Part shown: positions 1 through 8,718 of the stretch, one piece after another
Layout of the letters: the number at the start of each line of letters is the position of its first letter
How positions within the stretch are numbered: position 1 is the stretch's first letter
Source of the DNA: Streptomyces coffeae
GTDB taxonomy: Bacteria > Actinomycetota > Actinomycetes > Streptomycetales > Streptomycetaceae
Length of the DNA stretch: 64,000 bases
Assembly: GCF_016741875.1 (NCBI RefSeq)
Contig: NZ_JAERRF010000013.1
Span: 62,001 to 126,000 of the forward strand
Direction of reading: 5' to 3'
The notes under the pieces: model-generated
Told to the model about the DNA's origin: nothing
Database searches by the model: none
Seen by the model: the letters and a program-made list of their open reading frames with translations, nothing else
Program-made: the position numbers and the translations under genes

Positions 1-2426
1 GGGCCTTTGACACCTACAGCGCGCAGGAAGTCCATCTGCGGCAGATACCGCTTCCGGAGGTCGTCGACGCCGAAGTCGTCGACGACGAGGCGCGCTTGGG
101 CGGGCCCCGCTCCGGCGGCCCGGGAAGGGCGGGCGGAGGCGGGGCGGACGGTACGGCCGGAGGCGGCGACCCGGCGGTACGGCGTGCCATGGTCGCGGCG
201 ACGGCCGCCGCCCAACTCCCCGACCATCCGCGGCTGGGACAGGTCTTCCATGTCTTCGCCGAGTCCGGAAGCCTGTGGATCGTCAGCGAACTGGTCGCCG
301 GACGTCCGCTCGCCGCGCTCCTCGCGGAGGGCACGCTCTCCCCGCACCGCGCCGCCGAGATCGCCAATGACATCCTGACCGCCTTGCGCGCCCTGCACGC
401 CCACGGCTGGACGCATCGCAACATCACCACGCGCACGGTCCTGTTGTGCGAGGACGGCCGGGCGATGCTGACGGGGCTGGCGGCCGGGGCGGCCGAGGAA
501 GCGCTGTGCGGCTACGACCCGGTGCCACCCCCCTCCGGGGCGGACGAGGACGACGGTCCGGCCGAGGAGCCCACCCCGACCCCGGTGCCGACCCCGGTGC
601 CGACCCCGGCGCCGGCTCCGGTCGCGACGGAACGGAGCGCCGGACCGCGCTACCACGACCAGGGTGCGGCCGGTGGCTTCCCCGGCCCGCGGACCGCGCC
701 TGAGGCGGACACGGCGGGCGGGAGCGGCAGAACGGGCGTACCGGGCGGGTCCGGTGGGCCGGGCCGGGAGCCGGGCGTGCCGTGGGTGCCGGGTGCGCGG
801 GAGGGCGAGCCGGATGGCCGTACGGCGGATCCGCAGGGCGCGGGCGAGCGTGCCGCGCGCGCCGGCGCCATCGCCGCGTACGCGGCGGGAGCACGCGCCG
901 CCGCGCGGGCGGGCGGCGAGTCCGCGGACGCGTACGCGGACCCGTACGACGAGCACGACATCGATCCCGCATCCGACGAAGATCATGACCAGGACCTCGT
1001 CACCGGCGGTGCGTCCTGGCCCGGAACACCGGAGCCCGGCCCGCGCACCGGCGGCGATGGCTGGGATGCCGACAGCGCCCCGGGCGGCACCACCGGCCGC
1101 GGTCCCGGAACCGCGCTGGCCGCCGAACGGGCCCGGCAGGCACGGATCGTCGTCGTGGGCGCCGTCAGCGAGCGGTGGGCGCCCGAGCAGGCGGTCCCGG
1201 TCCACGAGAACTGGCGGCTCGCGCCGCCGGTCGGCCCCGCCGCCGACCTGTGGGCGCTCGGCGTGCTGCTCTTCCGCGCCGTCCAGGGCCATGCCCCGTA
1301 CCCGGAGGACAGCGCCGCGGAGCTGGTCCAGCTGGTGTGCGCGGAGGCGCCCGCGTACGCGGAGGAATGCGGTCCGCTGCGTCCCGTCGTCGAGTCCCTG
1401 CTGCGCCAGGACCCCACCGAGCGGCCGGACTTCGAGGAGCTGCGGGGCTGGCTGCGGTCGCTGATCCGGTCCGCGCCCGAACCCGATGTGGGCAGCCGTA
1501 CGGTCACGGTGCCGTCGATCGGGCCGGGCGGGACGTCCGACCCCCGGCGGCTGCCGGTGGTGCGCCGCCGCGGCTGGCTGGTGCGCAGGGGCCGGGGCCG
1601 CCCCGCCCCGTCGGCCGCCGCGCACGGACGGCATAAGCGCGCCAAGCAGCCGCGGCAGCCCAGAGCGCCGCGCGTCGACCGGACGGCGCCACAGCGGCCG
1701 CTGACGTCCACCGGGGCGGCGGGGGAGGAGCGCGAGCCGCGCAGACTGGGCCGGGTGCTGTTGCTGCTGATACTGCTGGCGCTGGTGGCGGCAATGCTGT
1801 ACGCGATGATGTTCATGCCGCGGGACAAGGAGAACGGCGGCCAGGACCGTACGGGTTCGGCCGGTGCGCAGAGCGCGGCGCCCAGCGCACCCCACGACCC
1901 GGCCTCCGGAACCACCTCCTCCGATGGCGAAGGGGAGTCGCCGGAGGCGCAGTCCACCCGTCCGGCGGGAGTGGCGAAGGGCTTCGTGGTCCGCAAGGAC
2001 CCCAAGGGCTTCAAGGTCGCCGTGGACGAGGACTGGACCCGCCGGGGCGAGAACGAGCGCGGCCAGATCCGCTACCTCGGCGGGGACTTCGAACTGCTGG
2101 TGGTGGCCGGGCGGGACAAGGCGTCGGAGTTCGGCGACGACCCGATGGCCTACCAGCAGAACCGGGAGTCGGAGCTCGCCGCCTTCCGCGGCTCCTCCTG
2201 GGCCTCCTCGTCGGGGCTGCGGCGGATCGACGTCGGGCGGACGGCGATGGCGGAGGGCGCGTTCAGCTGGCGGGACAGCAGCGGGCGCGATGTCTACGCC
2301 CGGAACCTCGCGATGCTGATCGACGGCCGGTACCACGTGGTGCTGGTGATCGGCCCGTCCGACGAACGCCGCGCGGTCGCCCGCTACTTCGAGCAGGCGA
2401 CCGCGACGTACAGCACCACCGGCTAG
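1..2426 (+). CDS. Membrane-anchored protein kinase-like protein (pseudokinase), 5' end missing
   Basis: The reading frame is open from base 3, so the gene starts outside the window. The visible protein has a kinase-like fold in which the catalytic HRD motif reads THRNI (near base 411), so the catalytic Asp is Asn, and the DFG position reads LTG. This suggests a pseudokinase. A Pro/Gly/Ala-rich insert (bases about 520-1130) splits the N- and C-lobes; the C-lobe resumes with the RWAPEQ and DLWALGVLLF motifs. A basic linker is followed by one membrane segment (about bases 1755-1815, LLLLILLALVAAML) and an extracytoplasmic C-terminal domain of roughly 190 residues after a Ser/Gly-rich spacer. The substrate or partner is unknown. 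Its stop codon overlaps that of the convergent ligase gene inside GCTAGC. Confidence 0.8.
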   Translation, partial: AFDTYSAQEVHLRQIPLPEVVDAEVVDDEARLGGPRSGGPGRAGGGGADGTAGGGDPAVRRAMVAATAAAQLPDHPRLGQVFHVFAESGSLWIVSELVAGRPLAALLAEGTLSPHRAAEIANDILTALRALHAHGWTHRNITTRTVLLCEDGRAMLTGLAAGAAEEALCGYDPVPPPSGADEDDGPAEEPTPTPVPTPVPTPAPAPVATERSAGPRYHDQGAAGGFPGPRTAPEADTAGGSGRTGVPGGSGGPGREPGVPWVPGAREGEPDGRTADPQGAGERAARAGAIAAYAAGARAAARAGGESADAYADPYDEHDIDPASDEDHDQDLVTGGASWPGTPEPGPRTGGDGWDADSAPGGTTGRGPGTALAAERARQARIVVVGAVSERWAPEQAVPVHENWRLAPPVGPAADLWALGVLLFRAVQGHAPYPEDSAAELVQLVCAEAPAYAEECGPLRPVVESLLRQDPTERPDFEELRGWLRSLIRSAPEPDVGSRTVTVPSIGPGGTSDPRRLPVVRRRGWLVRRGRGRPAPSAAAHGRHKRAKQPRQPRAPRVDRTAPQRPLTSTGAAGEEREPRRLGRVLLLLILLALVAAMLYAMMFMPRDKENGGQDRTGSAGAQSAAPSAPHDPASGTTSSDGEGESPEAQSTRPAGVAKGFVVRKDPKGFKVAVDEDWTRRGENERGQIRYLGGDFELLVVAGRDKASEFGDDPMAYQQNRESELAAFRGSSWASSSGLRRIDVGRTAMAEGAFSWRDSSGRDVYARNLAMLIDGRYHVVLVIGPSDERRAVARYFEQATATYSTTG

Positions 2427-3979
2427 CCCTTCGGGGCCGGGGCATCGCCGAACCGCTCGCGCAGCCGGTACTTCAGCACCTTCCCCAGCGTCGGATTCCG
2501 TGGCAGCGCGTCCACCACCTCCAGCCGCTCCGGGAGCTTGTGGACGCTGAGTCCCGCGTTCCGCAGATGCGCGGTCACGCCGTCGAGGGTGAGCGGCCGG
2601 GCCCGCGCGGGCTGTTCGACCACGGCGCAGACCATTTCGCCGCGTACCGGGTCCGGCAGTCCGATCACCGCCGCGTCAGCCACGTCCGGGTGCTCGTACA
2701 GCAGTTGCTCGATCTCCTTGGCCGAGATGTTCTCGCCCTTGCGGATGATGATGTCCTTGGCCCGCCCGGTGAGGACGAGATGGCCGCTTTCGGTGAGCCG
2801 GCCGAGGTCACCGGTGCGGAAGAAGCCGTCCTCGTCGAACGCCTCCCGGGTCTGGGCTTTGTCCAGATATCCGGCGCAGACGGCTTCGCCGCGCAGCCGT
2901 ACCTCCCCGTCCACCACCCGGATCTCCATGTCCGCCGGGGGGCGTCCCTCGGTCGTCGCGAGCAGTTCGTCGGGGTCGTCCGGCGCACCCATGGTGATCA
3001 TGGGGGCTTCGGTCATGCCGTAGCCGTGGGTGAGCACACAGCCCAGCTCCCGGGTGACCTCGTAGTACAGCTCGGGTGGTTTGGGGGCGCCACCGCCCGC
3101 GAGGAGCCGCAGGGTGGGGAGGAGCGGCTGTGCCGGGTCCTTGCGCTGTTCGGCCAGGAACATCGAGTAGAAGGCGGTGCTGCCGCCCGCGGTGGTCACC
3201 CCGTGCCGCCGGTACGCGGCGAGCGAGCCGGGCAGCGCGAAATGCTCCAGCAGGATCGCGGGGAAGCCGTAGAGCAGCATCATCACGGTGTAGTCGGGCC
3301 CGGCGACATGGGCGTAGGGGAAGGCCATGGAGCCGACGTCGTCCGGGCCGAGCCGCAGCGCGTGGGCGAGACAGGCGCCCGCGGCGATGAGGCTGCGGTC
3401 GGTGTGCAGCACACCCTTGGGGTCGGAGGTGGTACCCGAGGTCCAGTAGATCCAGCGCACTTCGGTTCCGTCGGCCGGGGGCGGCGGCAGCCGTACGGTC
3501 GCCGGGTCGGCCTCCGGCAGGGTGTCGTACGCCTCGAGGACCAGCGGTGGTTCGGGCAGTTCGGCGGCGAGCCGGTGAGCCAGCGCCGTGTGGTCGAAGC
3601 CGCGCCAGCGCCCGGGGACGGCGAAGAAGCGCGCCCCGGACTCGCGGAGCGCGAACCCCACTTCGCGGTCGCGGTAGGAGGGGATCAGCGGGGACTGGAC
3701 CGCGCCGAGGCGGGCCAGCGCCATGGCCAGGACGACCGTCTCGACACGGGTGGGCAGCTGCCAGGCGACCCGGCTGCCGGGGCGTACGCCCAGCTCGTGG
3801 AGGCCGGCGGCGGTCCGCTCCGCGCGACGGCGCAGGGCGCGGAAGGTCAGCCGCCGGTCGTGGCGGGGGGAGTCGGCGGCCTGGATCAGGGCGGGGCCGT
3901 CGGGGGTGAGGACGGCGCGCCGCTCCAGCAGCTCCCACAGCGTCGCCGATCGTCCGAGGTCATGCGCGGTGTCGGTCAT
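2423..3979 (-). CDS. AMP-dependent acyl-CoA ligase (cyclohexanecarboxylate-CoA ligase-like)
   Basis: This cytoplasmic ANL-superfamily ligase should activate a carboxylic acid through an acyl-adenylate to the CoA thioester. Motifs in order: TSGTTSDPKG near residue 180 (P-loop), HGYGMTEAP, RTGDLGRL, GRAKDIIIRKGEN (hinge) and the catalytic Lys in NPTLGKVLK near the C terminus. Length (518 aa) is normal. The ATG at 3979 is preferred because GGGAGG lies five bases upstream; an in-frame GTG at 3997 would add six residues. It is transcribed divergently from an acyl-CoA dehydrogenase pair, and its promoter carries one copy of the shared 17-bp operator. It probably feeds substrate to the dehydrogenases. 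The acid used cannot be told from sequence. Confidence 0.9.
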   Translation of the reverse strand: MTDTAHDLGRSATLWELLERRAVLTPDGPALIQAADSPRHDRRLTFRALRRRAERTAAGLHELGVRPGSRVAWQLPTRVETVVLAMALARLGAVQSPLIPSYRDREVGFALRESGARFFAVPGRWRGFDHTALAHRLAAELPEPPLVLEAYDTLPEADPATVRLPPPPADGTEVRWIYWTSGTTSDPKGVLHTDRSLIAAGACLAHALRLGPDDVGSMAFPYAHVAGPDYTVMMLLYGFPAILLEHFALPGSLAAYRRHGVTTAGGSTAFYSMFLAEQRKDPAQPLLPTLRLLAGGGAPKPPELYYEVTRELGCVLTHGYGMTEAPMITMGAPDDPDELLATTEGRPPADMEIRVVDGEVRLRGEAVCAGYLDKAQTREAFDEDGFFRTGDLGRLTESGHLVLTGRAKDIIIRKGENISAKEIEQLLYEHPDVADAAVIGLPDPVRGEMVCAVVEQPARARPLTLDGVTAHLRNAGLSVHKLPERLEVVDALPRNPTLGKVLKYRLRERFGDAPAPKG

Positions 3980-4009
3980 CCCGGCCTCCCGTGGCACGCG
4001 CTCGCCATA

Positions 4010-4026
4010 GCTGACGGACAGTCAGA
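4010..4026. promoter_or_regulatory. Catabolic operator, copy 1 (GCTGACGGACAGTCAGA)
   Basis: Inverted repeat CTGAC-N5-GTCAG upstream of the acyl-CoA ligase on the minus strand. It matches the palindrome found at eleven other promoters here. On the minus strand a TGGACC-N17-TACGCT promoter lies just upstream, placing the operator over the probable transcription start, where a bound TetR-type repressor would block initiation. Confidence 0.8.
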
Positions 4027-4055
4027 TCGTGCCCGGAAGCGTAAGGCCCCGGGCC

Positions 4056-4084
4056 TTGTCGGTCCAGGGGGTGCGGGTTAGCCT
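4056..4084 (+). promoter_or_regulatory. Predicted promoter of the acyl-CoA dehydrogenase pair
   Basis: TTGTCG and TAGCCT are separated by 17 bases, a good match to a housekeeping-sigma promoter in Streptomyces. The operator copy at 4101 begins 16 bases after the -10 element. It overlaps the divergent ligase promoter. Confidence 0.5.
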
Positions 4085-4100
4085 TCCGATGTCACGCTGA

Positions 4101-4117
4101 TCTGACGCTCCATCAGA
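4101..4117. promoter_or_regulatory. Catabolic operator, copy 2 (TCTGACGCTCCATCAGA)
   Basis: Palindrome with one mismatch between half-sites (TCTGACG / CATCAGA), 22 bases before the start of the acyl-CoA dehydrogenase at 4140. With copy 1 it brackets the divergent promoter pair. Confidence 0.8.
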
Positions 4118-4139
4118 AATGAAGGGCGGACGGTGACCG

Positions 4140-5303
4140 ATGGATCTCTCCTGCACGGAGGACGAGGAGGACTTCCGGCACCGGCTGCGCGCCTGGCTCG
4201 CCACGGCGCTGCCCACGCTGCCGCCCCGCCCGGACCCGGCCGACTGGCCCGCCCGCCGCGCCTACGACTGCGGCTGGCAGCGCATGCTGTACGACGCCGG
4301 ATACGCCGGGCTGCACTGGCCGGAGGACGCCGGAGGCCAGGGTGCCACCCCCACCCAGCACCTGATCTTCCTGGAGGAGACGGAGCGCGCCGGTGCGCCC
4401 TATGTGGGCGCCAACTTCGTGGGGCTGCTGCACGCGGGCCCCACCATCGCCGCCGAGGGCACGGCCGCGCAGCGGGCACGCTGGCTGCCGCCGATCCTGC
4501 GCGGGGACGAGGTCTGGTGCCAGGGCTTCTCCGAACCCGAGGCCGGATCCGACCTGGCGGCGCTGCGCACGCGGGCGGTACGGGACGGTGACACCTACGT
4601 CGTCAGCGGCAGCAAGATCTGGACCTCGCACGCGGAGGTGGCCGACTGGTGCGAACTCTTGGTGCGCACCGCTCCGGTAAACGCGGACACCCCGAAGCAT
4701 CGGGGCATCTCCTGGCTCGCTCTGCCGATGGACGCGCCGGGGGTGACCGTACGGCCGCTGCGTACCCTCGCCGGGACCGCGGAGTTCGCCGAGGTGTTCC
4801 TGGACGAGGTGCGGGTGCCGGTCGACCACCGGGTCGGCGCGGAGAACGACGGCTGGCGGGTGACCATGGTGACCCTCTCCTTCGAGCGCGGCACCGCCTT
4901 CGTGGGCGAGGTCGTCGCCTGCCGCCGGGTGCTGGAGTCGCTGGCCCGGACGGCGAAGGCCAACGGCCGTTGGGACGACCCCGTGCTGCGGAGGAGGCTG
5001 GGGCGGCTCGCGGCCCACTGCGCCGCGCTGTGGCGGCTCACCCAGTGGAATGTGAGCGAGGCGCAGCGCACCGGCGGGGTGCCGGGCGTCGGCGGCTCGG
5101 TCTTCAAACTGCGCTTCTCGCAGGTACGGCAGGAGCTGTACGACGCCGCCGCCGAGGTGCTGGGGCCGGACGCGCTGGACGCGGGGGAGGAGTGGGTCGT
5201 GGGCCGCCTCGCGTCGCTGTCGTACACGATCGCGGCCGGGACCTCGCAGATCCAGCGGAACATCGTCGCCGAGCGGATCCTCGGCCTGCCGAAGGGGCGG
5301 TGA
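4140..5303 (+). CDS. Acyl-CoA dehydrogenase, large-type subunit
   Basis: FAD-dependent acyl-CoA dehydrogenase that would introduce an alpha,beta double bond into an acyl-CoA. It shows WCQGFSEPEAGSDL (FAD/substrate-binding region), KIWTSHAEVADWC, the GTAEFAEVFLDEVRVP segment, and a C-terminal SYTIAAGTSQIQRNIVAERILGL. Length (387 aa) is typical. It lies eight bases upstream of a second, shorter dehydrogenase. Such adjacent unequal pairs are known in actinobacterial sterol catabolism to form heterotetramers (FadE26-FadE27 type), so a mixed enzyme is a reasonable inference here. The pair is under operator copy 2. Confidence 0.92.
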   Translation: MDLSCTEDEEDFRHRLRAWLATALPTLPPRPDPADWPARRAYDCGWQRMLYDAGYAGLHWPEDAGGQGATPTQHLIFLEETERAGAPYVGANFVGLLHAGPTIAAEGTAAQRARWLPPILRGDEVWCQGFSEPEAGSDLAALRTRAVRDGDTYVVSGSKIWTSHAEVADWCELLVRTAPVNADTPKHRGISWLALPMDAPGVTVRPLRTLAGTAEFAEVFLDEVRVPVDHRVGAENDGWRVTMVTLSFERGTAFVGEVVACRRVLESLARTAKANGRWDDPVLRRRLGRLAAHCAALWRLTQWNVSEAQRTGGVPGVGGSVFKLRFSQVRQELYDAAAEVLGPDALDAGEEWVVGRLASLSYTIAAGTSQIQRNIVAERILGLPKGR

Positions 5304-5310
5304 CCTGGCC

Positions 5311-6369
5311 GTGGACTTCTCGCTCACCGAGGACCAGCGGGCGCTGCGAACGGGTATGCGCACGCTGATGGAACGGCGCTTTCCGCGCGCGGCGCTGCGG
5401 GCGGTGGTGGACGCGGAGGGGGAGGCCGCGGTCGATCGATCGCTGTGGCGGGAGCTGGGGGCGGCCGGATTCTTCGCTCTGCGGCTGCCGGAGGCGGCGG
5501 GCGGGGTGGGGCTCGGACTGCCGGAAGCGGTACTGGCCTTCGAGGAGGCCGGCCGGGCGCTGCTGCCGGGCCCGCTGGTCACCACACATCTGGCGGCGGG
5601 CCCTTCGGCGGCGGGCTTTTCGGCGGCGGGTGCGGCCGAGGGGGAGGCCGTGGTGACGGGGCTGGACGCACCGGGTGCGCTGGGTGCGTCGGGCGTGTCA
5701 GTTGTGACGCAGGGGACGGGCGGGGTGCTGGTTGAGCATCTGGCGTCCGCCGACGCGGTCCTGGTGCTCGGCGCCGAGGATGCCGAGGTGTGTCCGGCGA
5801 AGGAGGTCATGCCCTCGGCCGAGGCCATACGGTCGGTGGACCCGGCAACACCGCTGCACCGGGTGCGCGGTGGCGGAGTGCGGAACGGGCTGCGGAGCGG
5901 GGGGTGGTCATCCCGGGGGCGCGGGATCGCCGCCCGGCTCCGGCGGGAGGCCGCGCTGCTGACCGCCGCGCAGCAGCTCGGCAGTGCGGCGCGGACGGTC
6001 GAGATGGCGGTGGCCCATGCCGGGGGGCGTGTGCAGTTCGGCCGGGCGATCGGCGCATTCCAGGCAGTTCAGCATCTATGCGCGTCCATGTTGGTACGCG
6101 CGGAAACAGCCAGAAGTGTGGTGTATGCGGCCGCGATCACAGAAGACCCGGGTGATATCGCCGCCGCCACGCTGCTGGCGGACGAGGCGGCTATCCGTAA
6201 TGCCCGAGATTGTCTGCAAGTCCACGGCGGGATGGGCTTCACCTGGGAGGCTGATGTCCATCTGCACCTCAAGCGGGCCTGGGTGAGGGCCGAGCAGTGG
6301 CAGACCGTGGCCGCGGCGGAGGAGGAACTCGCCGCTCGTCTGATGTCGACCGGTGCGCCATGTTTGTAG
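5311..6369 (+). CDS. Acyl-CoA dehydrogenase, small-type partner subunit
   Basis: This 352-aa dehydrogenase starts at a GTG eight bases after the previous stop. The N-terminal helix domain is present (MDFSLTEDQRALR) and the C-terminal domain is well kept (AHAGGRVQFGRAIGAFQAVQH; VHGGMGFTWEADVHLHLKRA). The middle beta-domain (about residues 120-200) is short and Ala/Gly-rich, lacking the EPEAGSD-like motif of its partner. That is the usual picture of the second subunit of a heteromeric acyl-CoA dehydrogenase. It is likely translated with the upstream gene and unlikely to act alone. Confidence 0.88.
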   Translation: MDFSLTEDQRALRTGMRTLMERRFPRAALRAVVDAEGEAAVDRSLWRELGAAGFFALRLPEAAGGVGLGLPEAVLAFEEAGRALLPGPLVTTHLAAGPSAAGFSAAGAAEGEAVVTGLDAPGALGASGVSVVTQGTGGVLVEHLASADAVLVLGAEDAEVCPAKEVMPSAEAIRSVDPATPLHRVRGGGVRNGLRSGGWSSRGRGIAARLRREAALLTAAQQLGSAARTVEMAVAHAGGRVQFGRAIGAFQAVQHLCASMLVRAETARSVVYAAAITEDPGDIAAATLLADEAAIRNARDCLQVHGGMGFTWEADVHLHLKRAWVRAEQWQTVAAAEEELAARLMSTGAPCL

Positions 6370-6748
6370 CCGAGCTCAGGGGATACGCCTGAATTGTTGG
6401 GATGTCGCAATCTCTGGGGTAGCGCCCTGGGCTTTGAGGTGACCGAGCGTTGATACCGGGTTGTTTCCTAGGCGTGACTCGTCACAGGGGGGAGTCGGGC
6501 TCGAGCTCGGGTACTCTCCGTTGGGTGCGAGCGCTTTTGGGGTGCGGTGAACCCGGTGTTGCCCGTGGGGCGACTCCGGGCATGCCGATGTGCCCCGGTC
6601 GCGCGGGGTGTGCGGCGGTTCGGGCTCGGTGTTCGAGTCCGTGTACCGCGCGTCGCACAGTATGCCCCACGCATACTCCTTGGCGCTGGAATATGACCGA
6701 AGCGCTTGTTGGGGTGACTGTACGTCAACCATGCTGTCTCGCAAGTGA

Positions 6749-6763
6749 GTCACGGTCCGTGAC
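6749..6763. promoter_or_regulatory. Palindrome GTCACGGTCCGTGAC upstream of the anti-sigma-like gene
   Basis: Perfect 7-bp arms around a single central base, six bases before a GGAGG sequence. It could be an operator or a hairpin controlling access to the ribosome binding site. Its half-site (CACGG) differs from the catabolic operator (GACGG), so it is not counted with that family. Confidence 0.35.
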
Positions 6764-6782
6764 CTCTTGGAGGTACGAGGCG

Positions 6783-6809
6783 ATGTGTCCGCCAGTTCGG
6801 ATGGTGTGA
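6783..6809 (+). CDS. Possible eight-codon leader peptide (MCPPVRMV)
   Basis: A strong ribosome binding site (GGAGG, ending nine bases upstream) precedes ATG and eight sense codons ending in TGA, three bases before the GTG of the next gene in the same frame. The next gene itself has no good ribosome binding site, so translation may couple through this leader. It could also be a chance reading frame. Confidence 0.25.
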   Translation: MCPPVRMV

Positions 6810-6812
6810 GCG

Positions 6813-7415
6813 GTGCAGGTGCTTCAGATGCAGATGGAGGTCAGGCCAGACCCCGCGGAGGTGAGCCGGGCCCGCCGGTGGGCGCGCTCGCGTCTCGCCG
6901 GTACCGGGATCGCGGCCGATGAGGCACTCGCCGATACGTTGATCCTGCTGATTTCCGAGCTTGTCACCAATGCCGTGGTGCACACGGGCTGTCCCGCGGT
7001 GCTGCGCATGCTCTTGCCCGAGCAGTCCGCCGCGGGCGGCGGTGCCGGAAGCGGCGGAGGTGTCGGGAGTGGTGTCGGAAGCGGTGGCGGTGGCGGTGGT
7101 GCGGTCGGTGGGGGTGGATCGTTCGCGGGCAAGGGGCCGGGCTTCGGGACCGTCCGGGTCGAGGTCGCGGACACCAGCACCCGTGCGCCCCGGCAGCGCT
7201 GTGCCGATGAAGAGGCCACGAACGGCCGCGGTCTGGAGCTGGTTGACGGACTTGCCGACCGCTGGGGCTGGCAGCCGGAGGGCGCGGGCAAGCGCATCTG
7301 GTGCGAGATCGACCGCGAGAAGCGCGAAGATCCCTTTCTGGCCGCCCGCGGTACCGCTCATGCCCCATCACAAATAGGGCGAACTCGACAAAGTCCAGAC
7401 CAGGTGTTGACGTGA
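6813..7415 (+). CDS. SpoIIAB/RsbW-like ATP-binding (anti-sigma type) protein
   Basis: HATPase_c domain of the anti-sigma/serine-kinase family, common in many copies in Streptomyces. Visible motifs are the N-box in LISELVTNAVVHTG (about residue 50), the G1 box EVADTSTRAP and the G2 box TNGRGLELVDGLADRWGW. A long Gly/Ser/Val-rich insert (about residues 75-105, largely GSGGGVGSG-like) separates the N and G1 boxes; it is low-complexity and probably a disordered loop. The start is uncertain: GTG at 6813 has no clear ribosome binding site, and an in-frame stop (6807) separates it from a strong site further upstream. The partner sigma factor is not encoded nearby. The gene is unrelated in function to the flanking catabolic genes. 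Confidence 0.82.
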   Translation: MQVLQMQMEVRPDPAEVSRARRWARSRLAGTGIAADEALADTLILLISELVTNAVVHTGCPAVLRMLLPEQSAAGGGAGSGGGVGSGVGSGGGGGGAVGGGGSFAGKGPGFGTVRVEVADTSTRAPRQRCADEEATNGRGLELVDGLADRWGWQPEGAGKRIWCEIDREKREDPFLAARGTAHAPSQIGRTRQSPDQVLT

Positions 7416-7694
7416 CGTGGTCGGTTGATCACTCTAGGATCAGCGATTCGTCGTGAGGGGACGTCGAGGGCGTTGATGGCTCTGTGGGCTCTGAGTTCAG
7501 AGAGTCGTTCCTCGGCGAGTGCGGGTCGCGGCCCGGTGGCTGAACAGGGCTCAGCGCCGGAGCCGGGTGGCGGTGCGCGGTGCCGTGCTCGGGGTGTGCA
7601 TGTGCGCACCGCCGCCCGATGACCCGCTCGTCCCCTCGCGCCGTTCGGCGCCGCTTGGCCGCCCGGGGGCGGTGGGGGCGCCGGTTGTGCGGGG

Positions 7695-8621
7695 TCAGAG
7701 GATCGCCACGGGGGCGACTGGGGAGCCCGTACCGCCGGTGAACGGCTCGGGTGTGGCCGACAGCAGAAACGCCCAGCGACCCTCGTCGGCGCACACCGCC
7801 GCCAGCTCCTCCAGGTTCCAGTTCTGGCCCTGCATCATGCCCATCTCGACAAGGTCCAGGGCGTGTACGGGCAGCCACAGATCCTCGATCTCCGGTGGGA
7901 AGATCTCGAAGGTGAGCGTGTCATTGGCGACCGCGGCCACATCGCGTGCGTGGAACCACTCCGGGGTGCGGACCGACAGCCCGGGTGAGGGGAACGCGTA
8001 CGCCTCCTTCTCGCCCGCCAGGCAGCGTTGGATCTGACCGGTCCGGATGAGCACGATGTCGCCGGAGCGCACCTTCACTCCGGCCAGCTCCTCGGCCGCG
8101 TCGAGGTCTTCGGGGGTGACCGGGCGCCCCTCGGGCAGCCGGTCCGCGCCGTGGGCGCGCGCCACATCGAGGAGCACGCCCCGGGAGACGATATGGCGCG
8201 CCTTCTCGATACCGCTGAACGCGGCGCGGGTGTGGGCGGTGATGGAGTCGGCGGGGCGGCCGTTGTAGATCCTGCCGGAGTGCGAGACATGGCCGAGCCC
8301 GTCCCAGTGGGTGCCCGCCTGGAGGCCCATGGTCACGGCGTCGTCGCTGGTGGCGACGGTGCCCGGGCCGAACACCTCCATATTGACGGCGACCATGGTG
8401 TGCAGGGGGTTGACCCGCCCGGGGATCATTCCGGTCTGGATGCCGTCCTGGTGCAGCGGGACCGCGAGCGGGACGCGGCGACCGGTCCGTAGCGTCGCCG
8501 CGGCCTCCCGGACCACCTCGTCGGTGATCAGGTTGAGGGTCCCGATCTCATCCGCGGCCCCCCAGCGGCCCCAGTTGTTGACGCGCTTCGCGATCTCGTG
8601 GAACTCGGCCGGCAGCGACAT
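7695..8621 (-). CDS. Cyclase-family metal-dependent hydrolase
   Basis: Member of the Cyclase family (PF04199), metal-dependent enzymes that include kynurenine formamidase and hydrolases of cyclic compounds. The metal-binding signature appears as GTHWDGLGH near residue 104, a variant of the usual HxGTHxDxPxH. Length (308 aa) suits the longer subfamily with an N-terminal NNWGRWGAADEIGTLN stretch. A good ribosome binding site (GGAG) precedes the ATG. It is transcribed divergently from an SDR gene, with operator copy 3 in the 97-bp gap, so it belongs to the catabolic regulon. A role in opening a ring or lactone is plausible but not shown. Confidence 0.85.
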   Translation of the reverse strand: MSLPAEFHEIAKRVNNWGRWGAADEIGTLNLITDEVVREAAATLRTGRRVPLAVPLHQDGIQTGMIPGRVNPLHTMVAVNMEVFGPGTVATSDDAVTMGLQAGTHWDGLGHVSHSGRIYNGRPADSITAHTRAAFSGIEKARHIVSRGVLLDVARAHGADRLPEGRPVTPEDLDAAEELAGVKVRSGDIVLIRTGQIQRCLAGEKEAYAFPSPGLSVRTPEWFHARDVAAVANDTLTFEIFPPEIEDLWLPVHALDLVEMGMMQGQNWNLEELAAVCADEGRWAFLLSATPEPFTGGTGSPVAPVAIL

Positions 8622-8680
8622 GGCGTCTCCTTCGTGGTTTCCGTTCGAGGGCTTGTACTCGGGCCGCCTCTGCTCAAAAA

Positions 8681-8697
8681 TCTAACGGACCGTCAGA
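8681..8697. promoter_or_regulatory. Catabolic operator, copy 3 (TCTAACGGACCGTCAGA)
   Basis: Palindrome with one altered base in the left half-site, placed between the divergent cyclase-family hydrolase and SDR genes, 22 bases before the SDR start. It may control both directions. Confidence 0.8.
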
Positions 8698-8718
8698 AAC
8701 TCCGGGAGGGGACGCGAC

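Larger units (their letters stand above)
6370..6812. other. Intergenic stretch upstream of the anti-sigma-like gene
   Basis: No convincing protein-coding gene is seen in these 443 bases; codon bias is lost in all frames and the GC content is slightly lower. The 3' end holds a perfect palindrome (6749-6763), a GGAGG ribosome binding site and an eight-codon reading frame before the next gene. The region probably carries the promoter and leader of the gene at 6813. Confidence 0.5.

Noticed and set aside
6749..6763. GTCACGGTCCGTGAC as another copy of the catabolic operator
   Set aside because: It shares the CGGTCCG centre but the half-site is CACGG in place of TGACGG, and the gene downstream is not catabolic.
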